From positions 1-64,000 of the forward strand of contig JACJZG010000005.1 of NCBI GenBank assembly GCA_020635715.1: a stretch of DNA of 64,000 nt. The letters run 5' to 3'. A model generated the notes under the pieces. It had not been told where the DNA came from. It made no database searches and saw nothing but the letters and a program-made list of their open reading frames with translations. Shown one piece after another: positions 54,495-63,884 of the stretch; the stretch's first letter is position 1, and each line of letters starts with the position of its first letter. The position numbers and the translations under genes were made by a program. This DNA comes from Flavobacteriales bacterium (GTDB lineage Bacteria > Bacteroidota > Bacteroidia > Flavobacteriales_F > PHOS-HE28).

Positions 54495-55226
54495 TCAATC
54501 GATCAGTGCGAAGCGGAAGGTCACGGAGCGCTCGCGCATGCGCAGCAGGTCGGCGTTGCCGCCGAAGTCGTGCTTCATCATCTCCCGCTTGGCCATCTCC
54601 ATGATGGTGTCCAGCCAGGACAAGCCCGTGCTGCCTGTCGGGTCGTGGGCGGTGATCAGCTTGCCCAGCTTGCGGCCGCCCATGGTCGCCATGATGCGTG
54701 CCTGCTCTTCGGCGCGAGTGAACAACCGCTGCATCAGTTCCACCTCGGTGCCGGCTGTGGGCTCGTATTCCCAGTTGCTTACATGCCCGTCACCCTTTCC
54801 CTCGTCGCGCAGGAACGCTACCAGCCGCTTTAGCTCAGCCTCGTTCGCCAGTTCGATCCCCACGCTCGAGGATCCGCTCTCATCCTCGTACGAGCTGATG
54901 CTGTAGTCCGTATACCCGGCCGCATCATCGGTGAGCTTGAAGCCGGCTTTGGTGAGCTTACCCTTGAGCTTTTCGGCCTTCTCCTCGGCCTCCTTCTGGA
55001 TCTTCTTCTGGGTCTTCTCCCAGTCCTCATCGCCTTCATAGGTGGCGTCCGAGTACATCTCCGCGTTCTGCGGCGTGTAGGAATAGGTGATCCGCTTCAC
55101 CTTCATGGACATGGTGTCCGATACGGTGAGTTCGATGTAGTTCTCGGTGATGACCTGGGCGGGTAAGGCCAGGATGGACACGAGCGCGGCGGACAATGCC
55201 GATGTGCGAAGGAGGTGATGCATCAT
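54495..55226 (-). CDS. SIMPL-domain-like secreted protein
   Basis: 243 residues from MMHHLLRTSALSAALVSILALPAQ, a signal peptide; the longer open frame upstream is not protein-like. The start of the mature part, VITENYIELTVSDTMSMKVKRITYSYTP, resembles the first strands of SIMPL (DUF541) domains, as do the helical EEAEEKAEKLKGKLTKAGF segment and the late RAEEQARIMATMGGRKLGKL. SIMPL proteins are periplasmic or surface oligomers with mostly unknown roles. First gene of a four-gene minus-strand run. Confidence 0.6.
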   Translation of the reverse strand: MMHHLLRTSALSAALVSILALPAQVITENYIELTVSDTMSMKVKRITYSYTPQNAEMYSDATYEGDEDWEKTQKKIQKEAEEKAEKLKGKLTKAGFKLTDDAAGYTDYSISSYEDESGSSSVGIELANEAELKRLVAFLRDEGKGDGHVSNWEYEPTAGTEVELMQRLFTRAEEQARIMATMGGRKLGKLITAHDPTGSTGLSWLDTIMEMAKREMMKHDFGGNADLLRMRERSVTFRFALID

Positions 55227-55405
55227 GGGGAAGTTGATGCGAAGTTCAGGCTTCCTGCGGATCGGGCGGCATGGTTGGTGAGAATGATGTCGTTCACCAG
55301 CCGGACCGCCGCGATCACGGAACGAAGGAGCTTCTGCCGGGCCTGTCGTTACTGCCTTTCCGCCGCGGCCAGAAGCGCGCTCCATCCCCTTGTCCAACGG
55401 TGTCG

Positions 55406-55413
55406 TATCTTTG
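55406..55413 (+). promoter_or_regulatory. Candidate -7 element before the symporter operon
   Basis: TATCTTTG fits TAnnTTTG and lies 87 nt before the TTG start at 55501, in the divergent gap. The -33 TTG is not at the usual spacing. Confidence 0.4.
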
Positions 55414-55500
55414 CGCCGCTCCTGAGCGCGCCTCGCGTGCTCCTTTCCTGGTCCGCTTCGTGTTTCGTCGCTGGGCCGCTCATTTCACGGAACCGACGGT

Positions 55501-56940
55501 TTGCACTGGATAGACGCCGGCATCATTCTCCTTTACATGATCATGCTCCTCGGAGTGGGCGTGTACTTCATGCGGAGGAACGCAAGCGCCGAGGACTATT
55601 TCGTGAGCGGTCGCGACATGGGCCGCTGGCATATCGGGCTATCGGTGGTGGCCACGGATGTGGGTGGCGGATTCTCCATCGGTCTGGGCGGGCTCGGCTT
55701 CGCGCTTGGGCTGAGCGGTTCCTGGATGCTCTTCACCGGGCTGATCGGCGCGTGGCTCGCCGCAGTGCTGCTCATTCCGCGCGTGTACGCACTCGGCAGC
55801 AGCAAGCGCCTGCTCACCTTCCCTCAGCTCTTCGGCCACTACTACGATGCGCGTGTGGCGCTCCTCGCGGGCATCATCTCCGTGGTGGGCTACCTGGGCT
55901 TCACCAGTTCCCAGATCCTGGCTGGCGCGAAACTGGCCTCGGCCTCGGTGGAAGGGCTCGAGCTGAGCACGGCCCTGCTGGTCATGGGCGGCATCACCAT
56001 CCTGTACACCGTGCTCGGCGGCATGAATGCGGTGATCCACACCGACACCGTGCAATGGATCGTGCTCATGATTGGTTTGATCCTGGTGGCGCTGCCCATG
56101 GCGTGGAACGCGGTGGGCGGCTGGGAGGCGATCAGCGCCAGCGTGGGGCCGGAGATGCTCGCGTTGGACCACATCGGCCCGGTGAAGCTGCTGAACTGGG
56201 CCATCACGATCATACCGATCTGGTTCGTGGGCATGACGCTGTATCAACGCATCTATGCCAGCCGGAGCGAGCGTGAGGCGAAGCAGGCCTGGTTCATCGC
56301 CGGGCTCTTCGAATGGCCGGTCATGGCTTTCATGGGCGTGCTGCTCGGGCTGTTGGCCCGCGTGGCGGCGGAACAGGGCATGCTCGCCAGCCTGTTGCCC
56401 GGGGCAGCGGCGGACATCGACCCGGAGCTCGGGCTGCCCTTGCTGCTGCGGTTGATCCTTCCGGCAGGCCTCATGGGCGTGGTGCTCGCGGCCTACTTCA
56501 GCGCGATCCTCTCCACGGCCGACAGCTGCCTGATGGCGGCGAGCGGCAACCTGCTCACCGATATCATCCACCGCCGCGGCAACGCCATGGATGAGAAGCG
56601 CCAGCTGCGCCTCTCGCAGCTCTTCACCCTGCTCCTTGGCGCCGTGGCACTGGTGCTTGCGGCCGGCATGACCAATGTGCTCTCGCTCATGCTGCACAGC
56701 TACGCCTTCATGGTGAGCGGCTTGCTCGTGCCGCTCGTGGCCGCCGTCTTCTTCGGTCAGCGCGATCAGCGTGCGGCTCTGGCCTCCATGATCGTGGGCG
56801 GCAGCACCACCCTGGCGCTCACGCTCTCCGGAGCGACCCTTCCCGCAGGACTAGATGCCAACCTGTTCGGCATCGCAGCTAGCACCCTTTGTTTCATCAC
56901 CGTGGCCCGTCTCGCACCGGTCGCGCGAACATCCCCTTGA
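55501..56940 (+). CDS. Sodium:solute symporter (SSS) family transporter
   Basis: 479 residues with about thirteen transmembrane helices. SSS-family landmarks are YFVSGRDMGRWHIGLSVVATDVGGGFSIGLGG, VLGGMNAVIHTDTVQWIVLM and AYFSAILSTADSCLMAASGNLLTDI, the last holding sodium-site residues. It starts with TTG (MHWIDAGIILLY); no better ATG lies before the first helix. It heads a tight operon with a GNAT enzyme, an M20 amidohydrolase and two racemases, so an amino acid, peptide or related compound is the likely substrate. Confidence 0.9.
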   Translation: MHWIDAGIILLYMIMLLGVGVYFMRRNASAEDYFVSGRDMGRWHIGLSVVATDVGGGFSIGLGGLGFALGLSGSWMLFTGLIGAWLAAVLLIPRVYALGSSKRLLTFPQLFGHYYDARVALLAGIISVVGYLGFTSSQILAGAKLASASVEGLELSTALLVMGGITILYTVLGGMNAVIHTDTVQWIVLMIGLILVALPMAWNAVGGWEAISASVGPEMLALDHIGPVKLLNWAITIIPIWFVGMTLYQRIYASRSEREAKQAWFIAGLFEWPVMAFMGVLLGLLARVAAEQGMLASLLPGAAADIDPELGLPLLLRLILPAGLMGVVLAAYFSAILSTADSCLMAASGNLLTDIIHRRGNAMDEKRQLRLSQLFTLLLGAVALVLAAGMTNVLSLMLHSYAFMVSGLLVPLVAAVFFGQRDQRAALASMIVGGSTTLALTLSGATLPAGLDANLFGIAASTLCFITVARLAPVARTSP

Positions 56941-57375
56941 ATGCAGCTCATCACCAGCGACCCACACACCGGACCAGATCCCCACTTCGATCAGGAGCGT
57001 ATCGCCCGATTCCTGGAGGTTCACCTCGACCAGTACGGCGACCGCATGGAGGACATCCTGAAGTGCCTGAACTATGCCTTCGACCCGGTGCGCGGAGGTT
57101 TCGTGGTGATCGCCGTGGAAGACGGAGCGATACTGGGTGCAGTGGTGGTGAACGAGACCGGCATGAGCGGTTACATACCGGAGAACATCCTGGTGTACAT
57201 CGCAGTGGATCGATCGCAGCGTGGCAAAGGCGTGGGCAGGCAGCTCATGCAGGCCGCGCTCACGAAGGCGGAAGGGTCCATCGCCCTGCACGTGGAACCG
57301 GAGAACCCAGCACGGAAACTCTATGAAGCCCTGGGCTTCACGAACAAGTACCTCGAAATGCGACTGCACCGATGA
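56941..57375 (+). CDS. GNAT-family N-acetyltransferase
   Basis: 144 residues. The acetyl-CoA loop is YIAVDRSQRGKGVGRQLMQAAL (Q/RxxGxG/A motif RGKGVG), followed by ALHVEPENPARKLYEALGFTNKYLEMRL. The gene starts on the base after the symporter stop and overlaps the next gene by 4 bp, so it belongs to that operon. An amino group on a transported amino acid or peptide is a likely target, and the next gene could remove it. Confidence 0.88.
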   Translation: MQLITSDPHTGPDPHFDQERIARFLEVHLDQYGDRMEDILKCLNYAFDPVRGGFVVIAVEDGAILGAVVVNETGMSGYIPENILVYIAVDRSQRGKGVGRQLMQAALTKAEGSIALHVEPENPARKLYEALGFTNKYLEMRLHR

Positions 57376-58535
57376 TCGATCAGGAACGAACGAGCCAGGT
57401 GAGCGAAGGACTGCTCCGCAAACTGATGTACCTGCGACGCGAATTGCACGCCCACCCGGAAACGGCCATGGAGGAGGAGTGGACCGCCCAACGCATCACC
57501 CGCTACCTCGAAGTCCTCGAACCCGATGCCCTGCTCACCAAGGTGGGCGGCACCGGCATCCTCGCGCGGTTCGACGGCCGCGCCGACGGTCCTGACCTGC
57601 TCTTCCGATGCGAGCTGGACGCCCTGCCCATCGCAGAAGAGAACACCTTCCACCATCGCTCCACCATCGATGGTCGTTCGCACAAGTGCGGCCATGACGG
57701 GCATATGGCGATCATCTGTGGCCTTGCCGAAAGGCTCGCCGCCGACCGTCCGAAGCAGGGCAGGGTGTGGCTGCTCTTCCAACCGGCCGAGGAGAACGGC
57801 ATGGGCGCGAAGGCGGTGCTGGCCGACCCACGGGTGGCTGATCTGCACTTCGATCGCGTGTTCGCACTGCACAACCTGCCCGGTGTGGCGCAGGGCACGA
57901 TCCGGGTGCGCAACGACACCTTCACCGCCGCGGTGAACAGCATCGTCATGCAGTTGAAGGGACGCACCTCACATGCGGCCGAGCCGGAACATGGGATCAA
58001 CCCCGCCGCTGCCATGAGCACCATCATCTCCCGCACGCTCGCCCTGGCCCACAACGTGCCCAGCGATGCGCACATGCGGGTGATCACACCGGTGTACGCG
58101 CAACTGGGCAGCAAGGACTATGGGATCTCGGCGGGGCATGCGGAAGTGCACCTCACCCTGCGCTGCTGGACCGATGTTGAGCTGGAAAAGCTGCAGCGCA
58201 CCGTGGAAGAGCTGGCCTTGAAGGTCGCGCGCGACGAACAGCTCGAGTTGAGCATCCACTACACACAACACTTCCACGCCAACCAGAACGATCCCGACAC
58301 CGTGGACCTCGTTCGCGCCGCGGTGCAGGCAGCCGGGCTCCACCTTTCCGAAGCCGACCATCCCTTCAAGTGGGGTGAGGACTTCGGGCTTTTCACCCAG
58401 CGCTTCCCCGGTTGCATGTTCGGCATCGGTGCGGGTGAGGATACCCCCGCGCTGCACAACCCCGACTACGATTTCCCGGACGCCATCATTCCCCAGGGCA
58501 TCGCGGTCTTCGAGCGGATCATTCGGCACGATTGA
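57372..58535 (+). CDS. M20-family amidohydrolase (N-acyl-amino-acid hydrolase type)
   Basis: 387 residues. Metal-site motifs are LRRELHAHPETAMEE, RCELDALPIAEEN (Asp ligand), KCGHDGHMAIICGLAERL, LFQPAEENGMGAKAVL (catalytic Glu region) and FALHNLPG. The dimerisation domain is in the middle, ending PEYDFPDAIIPQG-like HNPDYDFPDAIIPQGIAVF. These enzymes remove acyl groups from amino acids or split dipeptide-like substrates. It overlaps the GNAT gene by 4 bp and abuts the alanine racemase gene. Confidence 0.92.
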   Translation: MIDQERTSQVSEGLLRKLMYLRRELHAHPETAMEEEWTAQRITRYLEVLEPDALLTKVGGTGILARFDGRADGPDLLFRCELDALPIAEENTFHHRSTIDGRSHKCGHDGHMAIICGLAERLAADRPKQGRVWLLFQPAEENGMGAKAVLADPRVADLHFDRVFALHNLPGVAQGTIRVRNDTFTAAVNSIVMQLKGRTSHAAEPEHGINPAAAMSTIISRTLALAHNVPSDAHMRVITPVYAQLGSKDYGISAGHAEVHLTLRCWTDVELEKLQRTVEELALKVARDEQLELSIHYTQHFHANQNDPDTVDLVRAAVQAAGLHLSEADHPFKWGEDFGLFTQRFPGCMFGIGAGEDTPALHNPDYDFPDAIIPQGIAVFERIIRHD

Positions 58536-59684
58536 ATGTTCGAACCCAGTTCCATCACCATAAGTCGTGGCGCCTTGCGCAGCAACATCGCCTTTATCAA
58601 GGAGCAACTGGGGCCGGCGCGGCTGTGTGGTGTGGTGAAGGGCAATGCTTACGGGCACGGCCTGGAACACTTCGTACAACTGGCGCTGGCGGAAGGGGTG
58701 GACTATTTCGGCGTGTACTCGGCGGATGAGGCCTGGATCGTCCGCCAGCACGTGAACGCCCGACCGGACCTCTTCATCATGGGCATGGTGGAAGGGGATG
58801 GCCTGGCCTGGGCGGTGGAACAGGGTGTGGAGTTCTGCGTTCACGATCGCGATCGGCTGGAGCACGCGGTGGCACAGGCGAAGAAGCAGGGGAGCAAGGC
58901 CCGCATCCACGTGGAAGTGGAGACCGGCATGCACCGCACGGGATTCTCTTTGCCGGACCTCGAAAAGACGATCCCGATGATCACGGCGGCCGCGGGACAC
59001 CTGGACCTGGTCGGCCTGTTCACGCACTTCGCCGGTGCGGAGAGCCGCAGCAACCATGATCGCGTGATCAGCCAGATGGCGTGCTTCGAGCGGGCCCGGA
59101 AGCTGCTGGAAGATTCCGGCATCCCCGTCCGGTACGCACATCAGGCCTGTTCCGCCGCGGTGATGAACTACCCCGGGACCATCGGTCCGATGGCGCGGTG
59201 GGCATCATGCAATACGGCTTCTGGTCGAACGCAGAGACCTGGCTGCGGTACAGCCTGACCAATAAGACGGCGGCCGATCCGCTGCGCCGCGTGATCGGCT
59301 GGCGCAGCCGCGTGATGGCCATCACCGAGGTGGAGGCCGGTGGCCTCATCGGTTACGGGAATAGTGCCATGGCCCCGGCAGAAGATGCGCATCGCCGTGG
59401 TGCCAGTGGGCTACGCGCACGGCTTCGACCGGGGCTTGAGCAACAACGGGCACGTGCTGATCCGCGGCCGCCGCGCCAAGGTCACCGGCATCGTCAACAT
59501 GAACGCCATAACAGTGGATGTGACCGACATCGATGGCGTTGGGAAGGGCGATGAGGCGGTGCTCATCGGCCAGCAAGGCGATCAGGCGATCACCGTGGCG
59601 AGCTTCGGGGAACTCAGCGAGCAGCTGAACTACGAGCTGCTCACGCGGCTGCCGCATTACATCCCACGCAGCGTGATCGACTAG
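58536..59684 (+). CDS. alr: Alanine racemase, interrupted by two frameshifts
   Basis: The first frame (from MFEPSSITISRGALRSNI) has the PLP-lysine motif VVKGNAYGHG (about 34-43) and VETGMHRTGF. It is lost after TIGPMAR near 59196-59202, where one missing G would restore VGIMQYGFWSN. A second slip near 59373-59378 (an extra G in GGCCCCGG) is needed to reach MRIAVVPVGYAHGFDRGLSNNGHVLIRGRRAKVTGIVNMNAITVDV, the C-terminal beta domain. Corrected, it is about 382 residues, full length. It interconverts L- and D-alanine for peptidoglycan. An essential gene with one deletion and one insertion suggests assembly error. Confidence 0.85.
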
Positions 59685-59686
59685 CC

Positions 59687-60760
59687 ATGGCCTACCTCAA
59701 GCTCTATCGCTCGAAACTGCGCAACAATCATCAGGTGCTGTCCGACTGGTTCGCAGGCAACGGCATCGAATGGGGCGTGGTGACCAAATTGCTCTGCGGC
59801 AACAAGACCTTCCTGCAGGAGCTGGTGCACCTGGGCGTGCGCGAGATGCACGATACGCGCATCAGCAACCTGCGCGCGATCAAGTCCATCGCGCCGGATG
59901 TGCAGACCGTGTACATCAAGCCGCCCGCCAAGCGAAGCCTGGCCAGCGTGGTGCGCTATGCCGACGTGAGCTTCAACACCGACCTCAGCACCATCCGCGG
60001 CCTCAGCGCCGAGGCTGTGAAGCAGGAGCGGCATCACAAGGTGATCATCATGGTAGAGATGGGCGACCTGCGCGAAGGCGTGATGGGCGAGCACCTCACC
60101 GACTTCTACGCGCAGGTATTCCAGCTGCCGGGCATCGAGATCATCGGCCTGGGCACGAACCTGAACTGCCTCAACGGCATCATGCCTTCGGCGGACAAGC
60201 TCATCCAGCTCAGCCTCTACAAGCAGCTGATCGAGGCGCGCTTCGGGCGGGTGATCCCATGGGTGAGCGGGGGCACCACGGTCACGGTCCCGTTGCTCTT
60301 GAACAAGGAGCTGCCCAAGGGCGTCAACCACTTCCGCATCGGTGAGGCGCTCTTCTTCGGGGCGGACCTCTTCACCGGCGGCGTGCTGCCCGGCATGGAG
60401 CCCGATGTCTTCGAGCTCTTCGCCGAGGTGATCGAGCTCTACGAGAAGCCCGTGGTGCCCACCGGCGTGCAGATGGAGAATCCCTCCGGCCACAAGCCCG
60501 AGTTCGACGATGCCGATCGCGACAAGACCAGCTACCGGGCCATCATCGACGTGGGCCTGCTCGACGTGCAGCCGCGTTTCCTCATTCCCGAAGACGAACG
60601 TCTCACCGCATCGAGGCCAGTTCGGACATGCTCGTCGTTGACCTCGGTGCCAGCTCGTACGACTACAAGGTCGGCGACGAGATCACCTTCAACCTGAAGT
60701 ACATGGGTGCGCCTCACCGTGATGAATTCACGCTACATCGACAAGGTGGTGGAGTGGAGG
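59687..60760 (+). CDS. Ornithine-racemase-like PLP enzyme (alanine racemase family), frameshifted 3' end
   Basis: Frame from MAYLKLYRSKLRNNHQVL. VTKLLCGNKTFLQELVHLG holds the PLP-binding Lys, and MVEMGDLREGVM and GLGTNLNCLNGI follow, the pattern of ornithine/arginine racemases and YhfX relatives. The frame is lost near 60600-60606 (one missing base; regained as IEASSDMLVVDLGASSYDYKVGDEITFNLKYMG) and again near 60705-60714 (one extra C; regained as MNSRYIDKVVEW). No stop follows in that last frame, so the end given is approximate. It starts two bases after the alr stop. An ornithine aminotransferase lies 1.6 kb on, which fits ornithine as substrate. Confidence 0.7.
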
Positions 60761-60835
60761 ATGGGCCGGATGGAGATGTGCGAACCGCAGTGCCGCACTT
60801 GGTTCGCACTGACCGTCGACGCTGGAAGTATTTGC

Positions 60836-62266
60836 CTACCGCTTCACCAGCCGCACCACGTTCTCCACATGGTAGGTGTGAGGGAACATGTCCACCGGCT
60901 GAACGAAATCGATGCGGTAGCGCTCGTTGAGGATCGCCAGGTCGCGCGCCTGCGTGGCGGGGTTGCAGCTCACGTACACGATGCGCTCAGGCGCCAGTTC
61001 CAGGAGATGGCGCACCACGGGCTCATCCATGCCGGCACGCGGCGGGTCGGTCACCACCACATCGGGTCTGCCGTGAAGCGCGACGAAGGTTGCGTCCATC
61101 ACCTTCTTCATGTCGCCGCTGGTGAAGCTCACGTTCTCCACGCCATTCGCCTGCGCGTTCACGCGGGCATCGGCCACGCTCTCCGGCACGAGCTCCACGC
61201 CCGCCACATGCCTTGCCTGCGCGGCCAGGTACAGGGTGATGCTGCCCGCGCCGCAGTAGAGGTCGTACACATTCTCCTTGCCCGTGAGCCCGGCCAGCTC
61301 ACGCGTGAGCCCGTACATGGCGATGGTCTGTCGCGGATTGGTCTGGAAGAAGGTCTTCGGTCCGATCCGGAAGCGCAAAGGCTTGCCGCCCGGGCCGTCG
61401 GGAAGCTCCTCCACGATATGGTCACGACCGTGGAAGACCTGGATATCCAGATCGTAGATGGTGTCGTTGCGCTTCGGGTTCACCGTCCAGAGCACGCTGG
61501 TGAGCGCTGGGAAGGCAGTGATGAGCCCGCTCAACAGCATCTCCCGGGCATCGACATCCTCATGCCCAACAGAGAGCAGCACCATGCATTCCCCGGTGGT
61601 GGTGGTGCGGATCAGCAGATTGCGCAGGAAGCCCTGATGGGCGCGCACATCGTAGAAGCTGAGCCCATGCCGGCGCGCATGTTCACGGATGTGATTGCGG
61701 ATGCGGTCGCTGGGTTCGGGCTGCAGGTGGCACTCGCTGATGTCCAGGACGCGGTCGAAGCGCTGGGGGATGTGGAAGCCCAACGCGTCGCGGTCGGTGA
61801 TGACGCCCTCCGCGGCGAGCTCATCCTTGGTGAACCAGCGGCTATTGCTGAAGGTGAACTCCAGCTTGTTGCGGTAATGGCGGATGCCGGGCGATGGCAG
61901 GATCGGGGTCACCGCTGGGAGCGCCAGGCCACCGATCCGCTCCAGGTTGTCGATGACCTGCTGCTGCTTGTATTCGAGCTGCTTGGCATAGGCGAGATCC
62001 TGCCATTTGCAGCCGCCGCAGGTGCCGAAGTGCGTGCAGAACGCCGGTACACGATCCGGCGATGGCGAAACGATCCGCGTGGTGATGGCCTCGGCATAGT
62101 TGCTCTTCTTCTTCGTCACGCGCACGTCCACCACATCACCAGGCACGGCACCGGTCACGAAGACCACCATGCCTTCATGTTTGGCGATGGCCTTGCCTTG
62201 GGCGCCGGCACTGTCGATGGTGAGGTTCTCGTAGAAGAGCGGTTCGCGGGAGCGGTTTCGGCGCAT
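60836..62266 (-). CDS. rlmD: 23S rRNA (uracil-1939-C5) methyltransferase
   Basis: 476 residues. An N-terminal TRAM domain (about 8-68: LTIDSAGAQGKAIAKHEGMVVFVTGAVPGDVVDVRV), iron-sulfur cysteines in CTHFGTCGGC with a fourth in ECHLQP, the SAM motif VYDLYCGAGSITLYLA, the VVTDPPRAGMDE loop, and the catalytic nucleophile in VYVSCNPATQARDL. RlmD/RumA-type enzymes methylate C5 of a uridine in 23S rRNA. It is antisense to two readable plus-strand frames that are shadows. Confidence 0.92.
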   Translation of the reverse strand: MRRNRSREPLFYENLTIDSAGAQGKAIAKHEGMVVFVTGAVPGDVVDVRVTKKKSNYAEAITTRIVSPSPDRVPAFCTHFGTCGGCKWQDLAYAKQLEYKQQQVIDNLERIGGLALPAVTPILPSPGIRHYRNKLEFTFSNSRWFTKDELAAEGVITDRDALGFHIPQRFDRVLDISECHLQPEPSDRIRNHIREHARRHGLSFYDVRAHQGFLRNLLIRTTTTGECMVLLSVGHEDVDAREMLLSGLITAFPALTSVLWTVNPKRNDTIYDLDIQVFHGRDHIVEELPDGPGGKPLRFRIGPKTFFQTNPRQTIAMYGLTRELAGLTGKENVYDLYCGAGSITLYLAAQARHVAGVELVPESVADARVNAQANGVENVSFTSGDMKKVMDATFVALHGRPDVVVTDPPRAGMDEPVVRHLLELAPERIVYVSCNPATQARDLAILNERYRIDFVQPVDMFPHTYHVENVVRLVKR

Positions 62267-62320
62267 GGTGCTGGTTGGCCCGCGACCACCGGTCGTTCGG
62301 ACAAGGCGGCGAAGATACCC

Positions 62321-62328
62321 TACTTTTG
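62321..62328 (+). promoter_or_regulatory. Bacteroidota -7 element before the ornithine aminotransferase gene
   Basis: TACTTTTG matches TAnnTTTG and lies 37 nt before the ATG at 62366, supporting that start over the much longer open frame. Confidence 0.6.
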
Positions 62329-62365
62329 CGGCCTTGTTCAGCGGCTAAGCCGCGTCCATCAAGCC

Positions 62366-63619
62366 ATGCAAGAGACCCGCCTCAACACCCGCACCCAGCA
62401 AGCCATCGCCCTCGAGGACAAGTACGGGGCCCACAACTACCACCCGCTGCCGGTGGTGCTGGACCGTGGGCAGGGTGTCTTCGTCTGGGACGTGGATGGC
62501 AAGCGTTACTACGACTTCCTTAGTGCCTACAGCGCGGTGAACCAGGGCCACTGCCACCCACGCCTGGTGAAGGCCATGCAGGAGCAGGCCGCCGAGATCA
62601 CGCTCACCTCGCGTGCGTTCTACAACAGCAAGTTGGGGAGCTATGCGGAGTATGTCTGCAAGACCTTCGGCTACGAGAAGATGCTGCCGATGAACACCGG
62701 TGCCGAAGCCGTGGAGACCGCGCTGAAGCTTGCGCGCCGCTGGGGCTATGAGAAGAAGGGCATCGCGAAGGACCAGGCGAAGGTCATCGTATGTGCTGGG
62801 AACTTCCACGGGCGGACGATCACCATCATCAGCGCCAGCACCGACCCGGACAGCAACACCGACTTCGGTCCGTACACACCCGGCTTCGTGGTGATCCCCT
62901 ACAACGACATACCCGCGTTGGAGAAGGCGCTGGAGGACCCGAACGTATGCGCCTTCCTCGTGGAGCCGATCCAGGGGGAAGCCGGTGTCTTCGTGCCGGC
63001 GGATGATTTCATCGCCAAGGCCATCCGCGCGTGCAAGGCGATGAACGTGCTCTTCATGGCCGATGAGGTGCAGACCGGTATCGCCCGCACCGGCCGGATG
63101 TTGTGCACTGAACACAGCGGCGAACGCCCCGATGTGGTCATCCTCGGCAAGGCTGTGAGCGGTGGCATGTATCCCGTGAGCCTGGTGCTGGCTGACAATG
63201 CCATCATGGACGTGTTCACCCCCGGCAGCCACGGCAGCACTTTTGGCGGTAATCCCATGGCGGCACGTATTGCCATGGAGGCGCTGGATATCGTGAAGGA
63301 AGAGAGGCTCACGGAGAACGCTGAACGCCTCGGACAGCTCTTCCGTAGCGAGATGCAGAAGCTCGTGGACGAGTTCGCCTACGTGAAGCTGGTGCGCGGC
63401 AAGGGCCTCCTGAACGCAGTGATCATCGAACCACGCACCGCCGCTGATGGGACACCAAAGACCGCCTGGGAACTATGCTTGTTGCTTCGCGACAACGGTC
63501 TACTGGCCAAGCCTACGCACGGCGACATCATCCGCTTCGCACCGCCCCTGGTGATCACGGAGGAACAGTTGATTGAGTGCTGCCGGATCATCGCGTTGAG
63601 CGTGCGGCAGTTCGCGTAG
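62366..63619 (+). CDS. rocD: Ornithine--oxo-acid aminotransferase
   Basis: 417 residues from MQETRLNTRTQQAIALEDKYGAHNYHPLPVVL, which matches the ornithine aminotransferase N-terminus. Further signatures are PMNTGAEAVETALKLARRWGYEKK, VICAGNFHGRT (as VIVCAGNFHGRT), FLVEPIQGEAGV, LFMADEVQTGIARTG and the PLP-lysine region LGKAVSGGMYPVS. It converts ornithine and 2-oxoglutarate to glutamate semialdehyde and glutamate. PruA at 28-30 kb would finish the route to glutamate. The frame is open for 1.6 kb upstream, but only antisense to rlmD. Confidence 0.95.
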   Translation: MQETRLNTRTQQAIALEDKYGAHNYHPLPVVLDRGQGVFVWDVDGKRYYDFLSAYSAVNQGHCHPRLVKAMQEQAAEITLTSRAFYNSKLGSYAEYVCKTFGYEKMLPMNTGAEAVETALKLARRWGYEKKGIAKDQAKVIVCAGNFHGRTITIISASTDPDSNTDFGPYTPGFVVIPYNDIPALEKALEDPNVCAFLVEPIQGEAGVFVPADDFIAKAIRACKAMNVLFMADEVQTGIARTGRMLCTEHSGERPDVVILGKAVSGGMYPVSLVLADNAIMDVFTPGSHGSTFGGNPMAARIAMEALDIVKEERLTENAERLGQLFRSEMQKLVDEFAYVKLVRGKGLLNAVIIEPRTAADGTPKTAWELCLLLRDNGLLAKPTHGDIIRFAPPLVITEEQLIECCRIIALSVRQFA

Positions 63620-63647
63620 TATCGGACCTATTAACTTTGAAGGTGAT

Positions 63648-63884
63648 ATGAGCACGGCGGAGTTGCGCGAACAATTGCACGTTCTGGTCGATGCGATCTC
63701 CAGTCGGGAAAGGCTGGAGCGGATCCATGAACTGCTGACCGAGTTGACCGATGAAGCGGCAACCGGAGTCTGGGCTTCCCTGAACGAGGCTCAACGGGAA
63801 CGCGTGCTGAAGGCGAACGCCCATTCCATGGACTTGGATAGTCTTCGGTCTTCGGATGAAGTTCTGAAGAGACGACGGCCATGA
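63648..63884 (+). CDS. Antitoxin-like protein of a ParE-type module
   Basis: 78 residues, mostly helical: MSTAELREQLHVLVDAISSRERLERIHELLTELTDEAATGVWASLNEAQRERVL. This is the layout of small antitoxins paired with RelE/ParE toxins in Bacteroidota. Its stop overlaps the start of the toxin gene (ATGA). It would bind and neutralise the toxin and may repress the operon. Confidence 0.75.
   Translation: MSTAELREQLHVLVDAISSRERLERIHELLTELTDEAATGVWASLNEAQRERVLKANAHSMDLDSLRSSDEVLKRRRP

Noticed and set aside
60707..63619. A 970-codon open frame on the plus strand that ends as the ornithine aminotransferase
   Set aside because: Its first 1.6 kb is the antisense of rlmD, with no family resemblance; a -7 element and a proper N-terminus lie at 62366. 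It is open only because of high GC.
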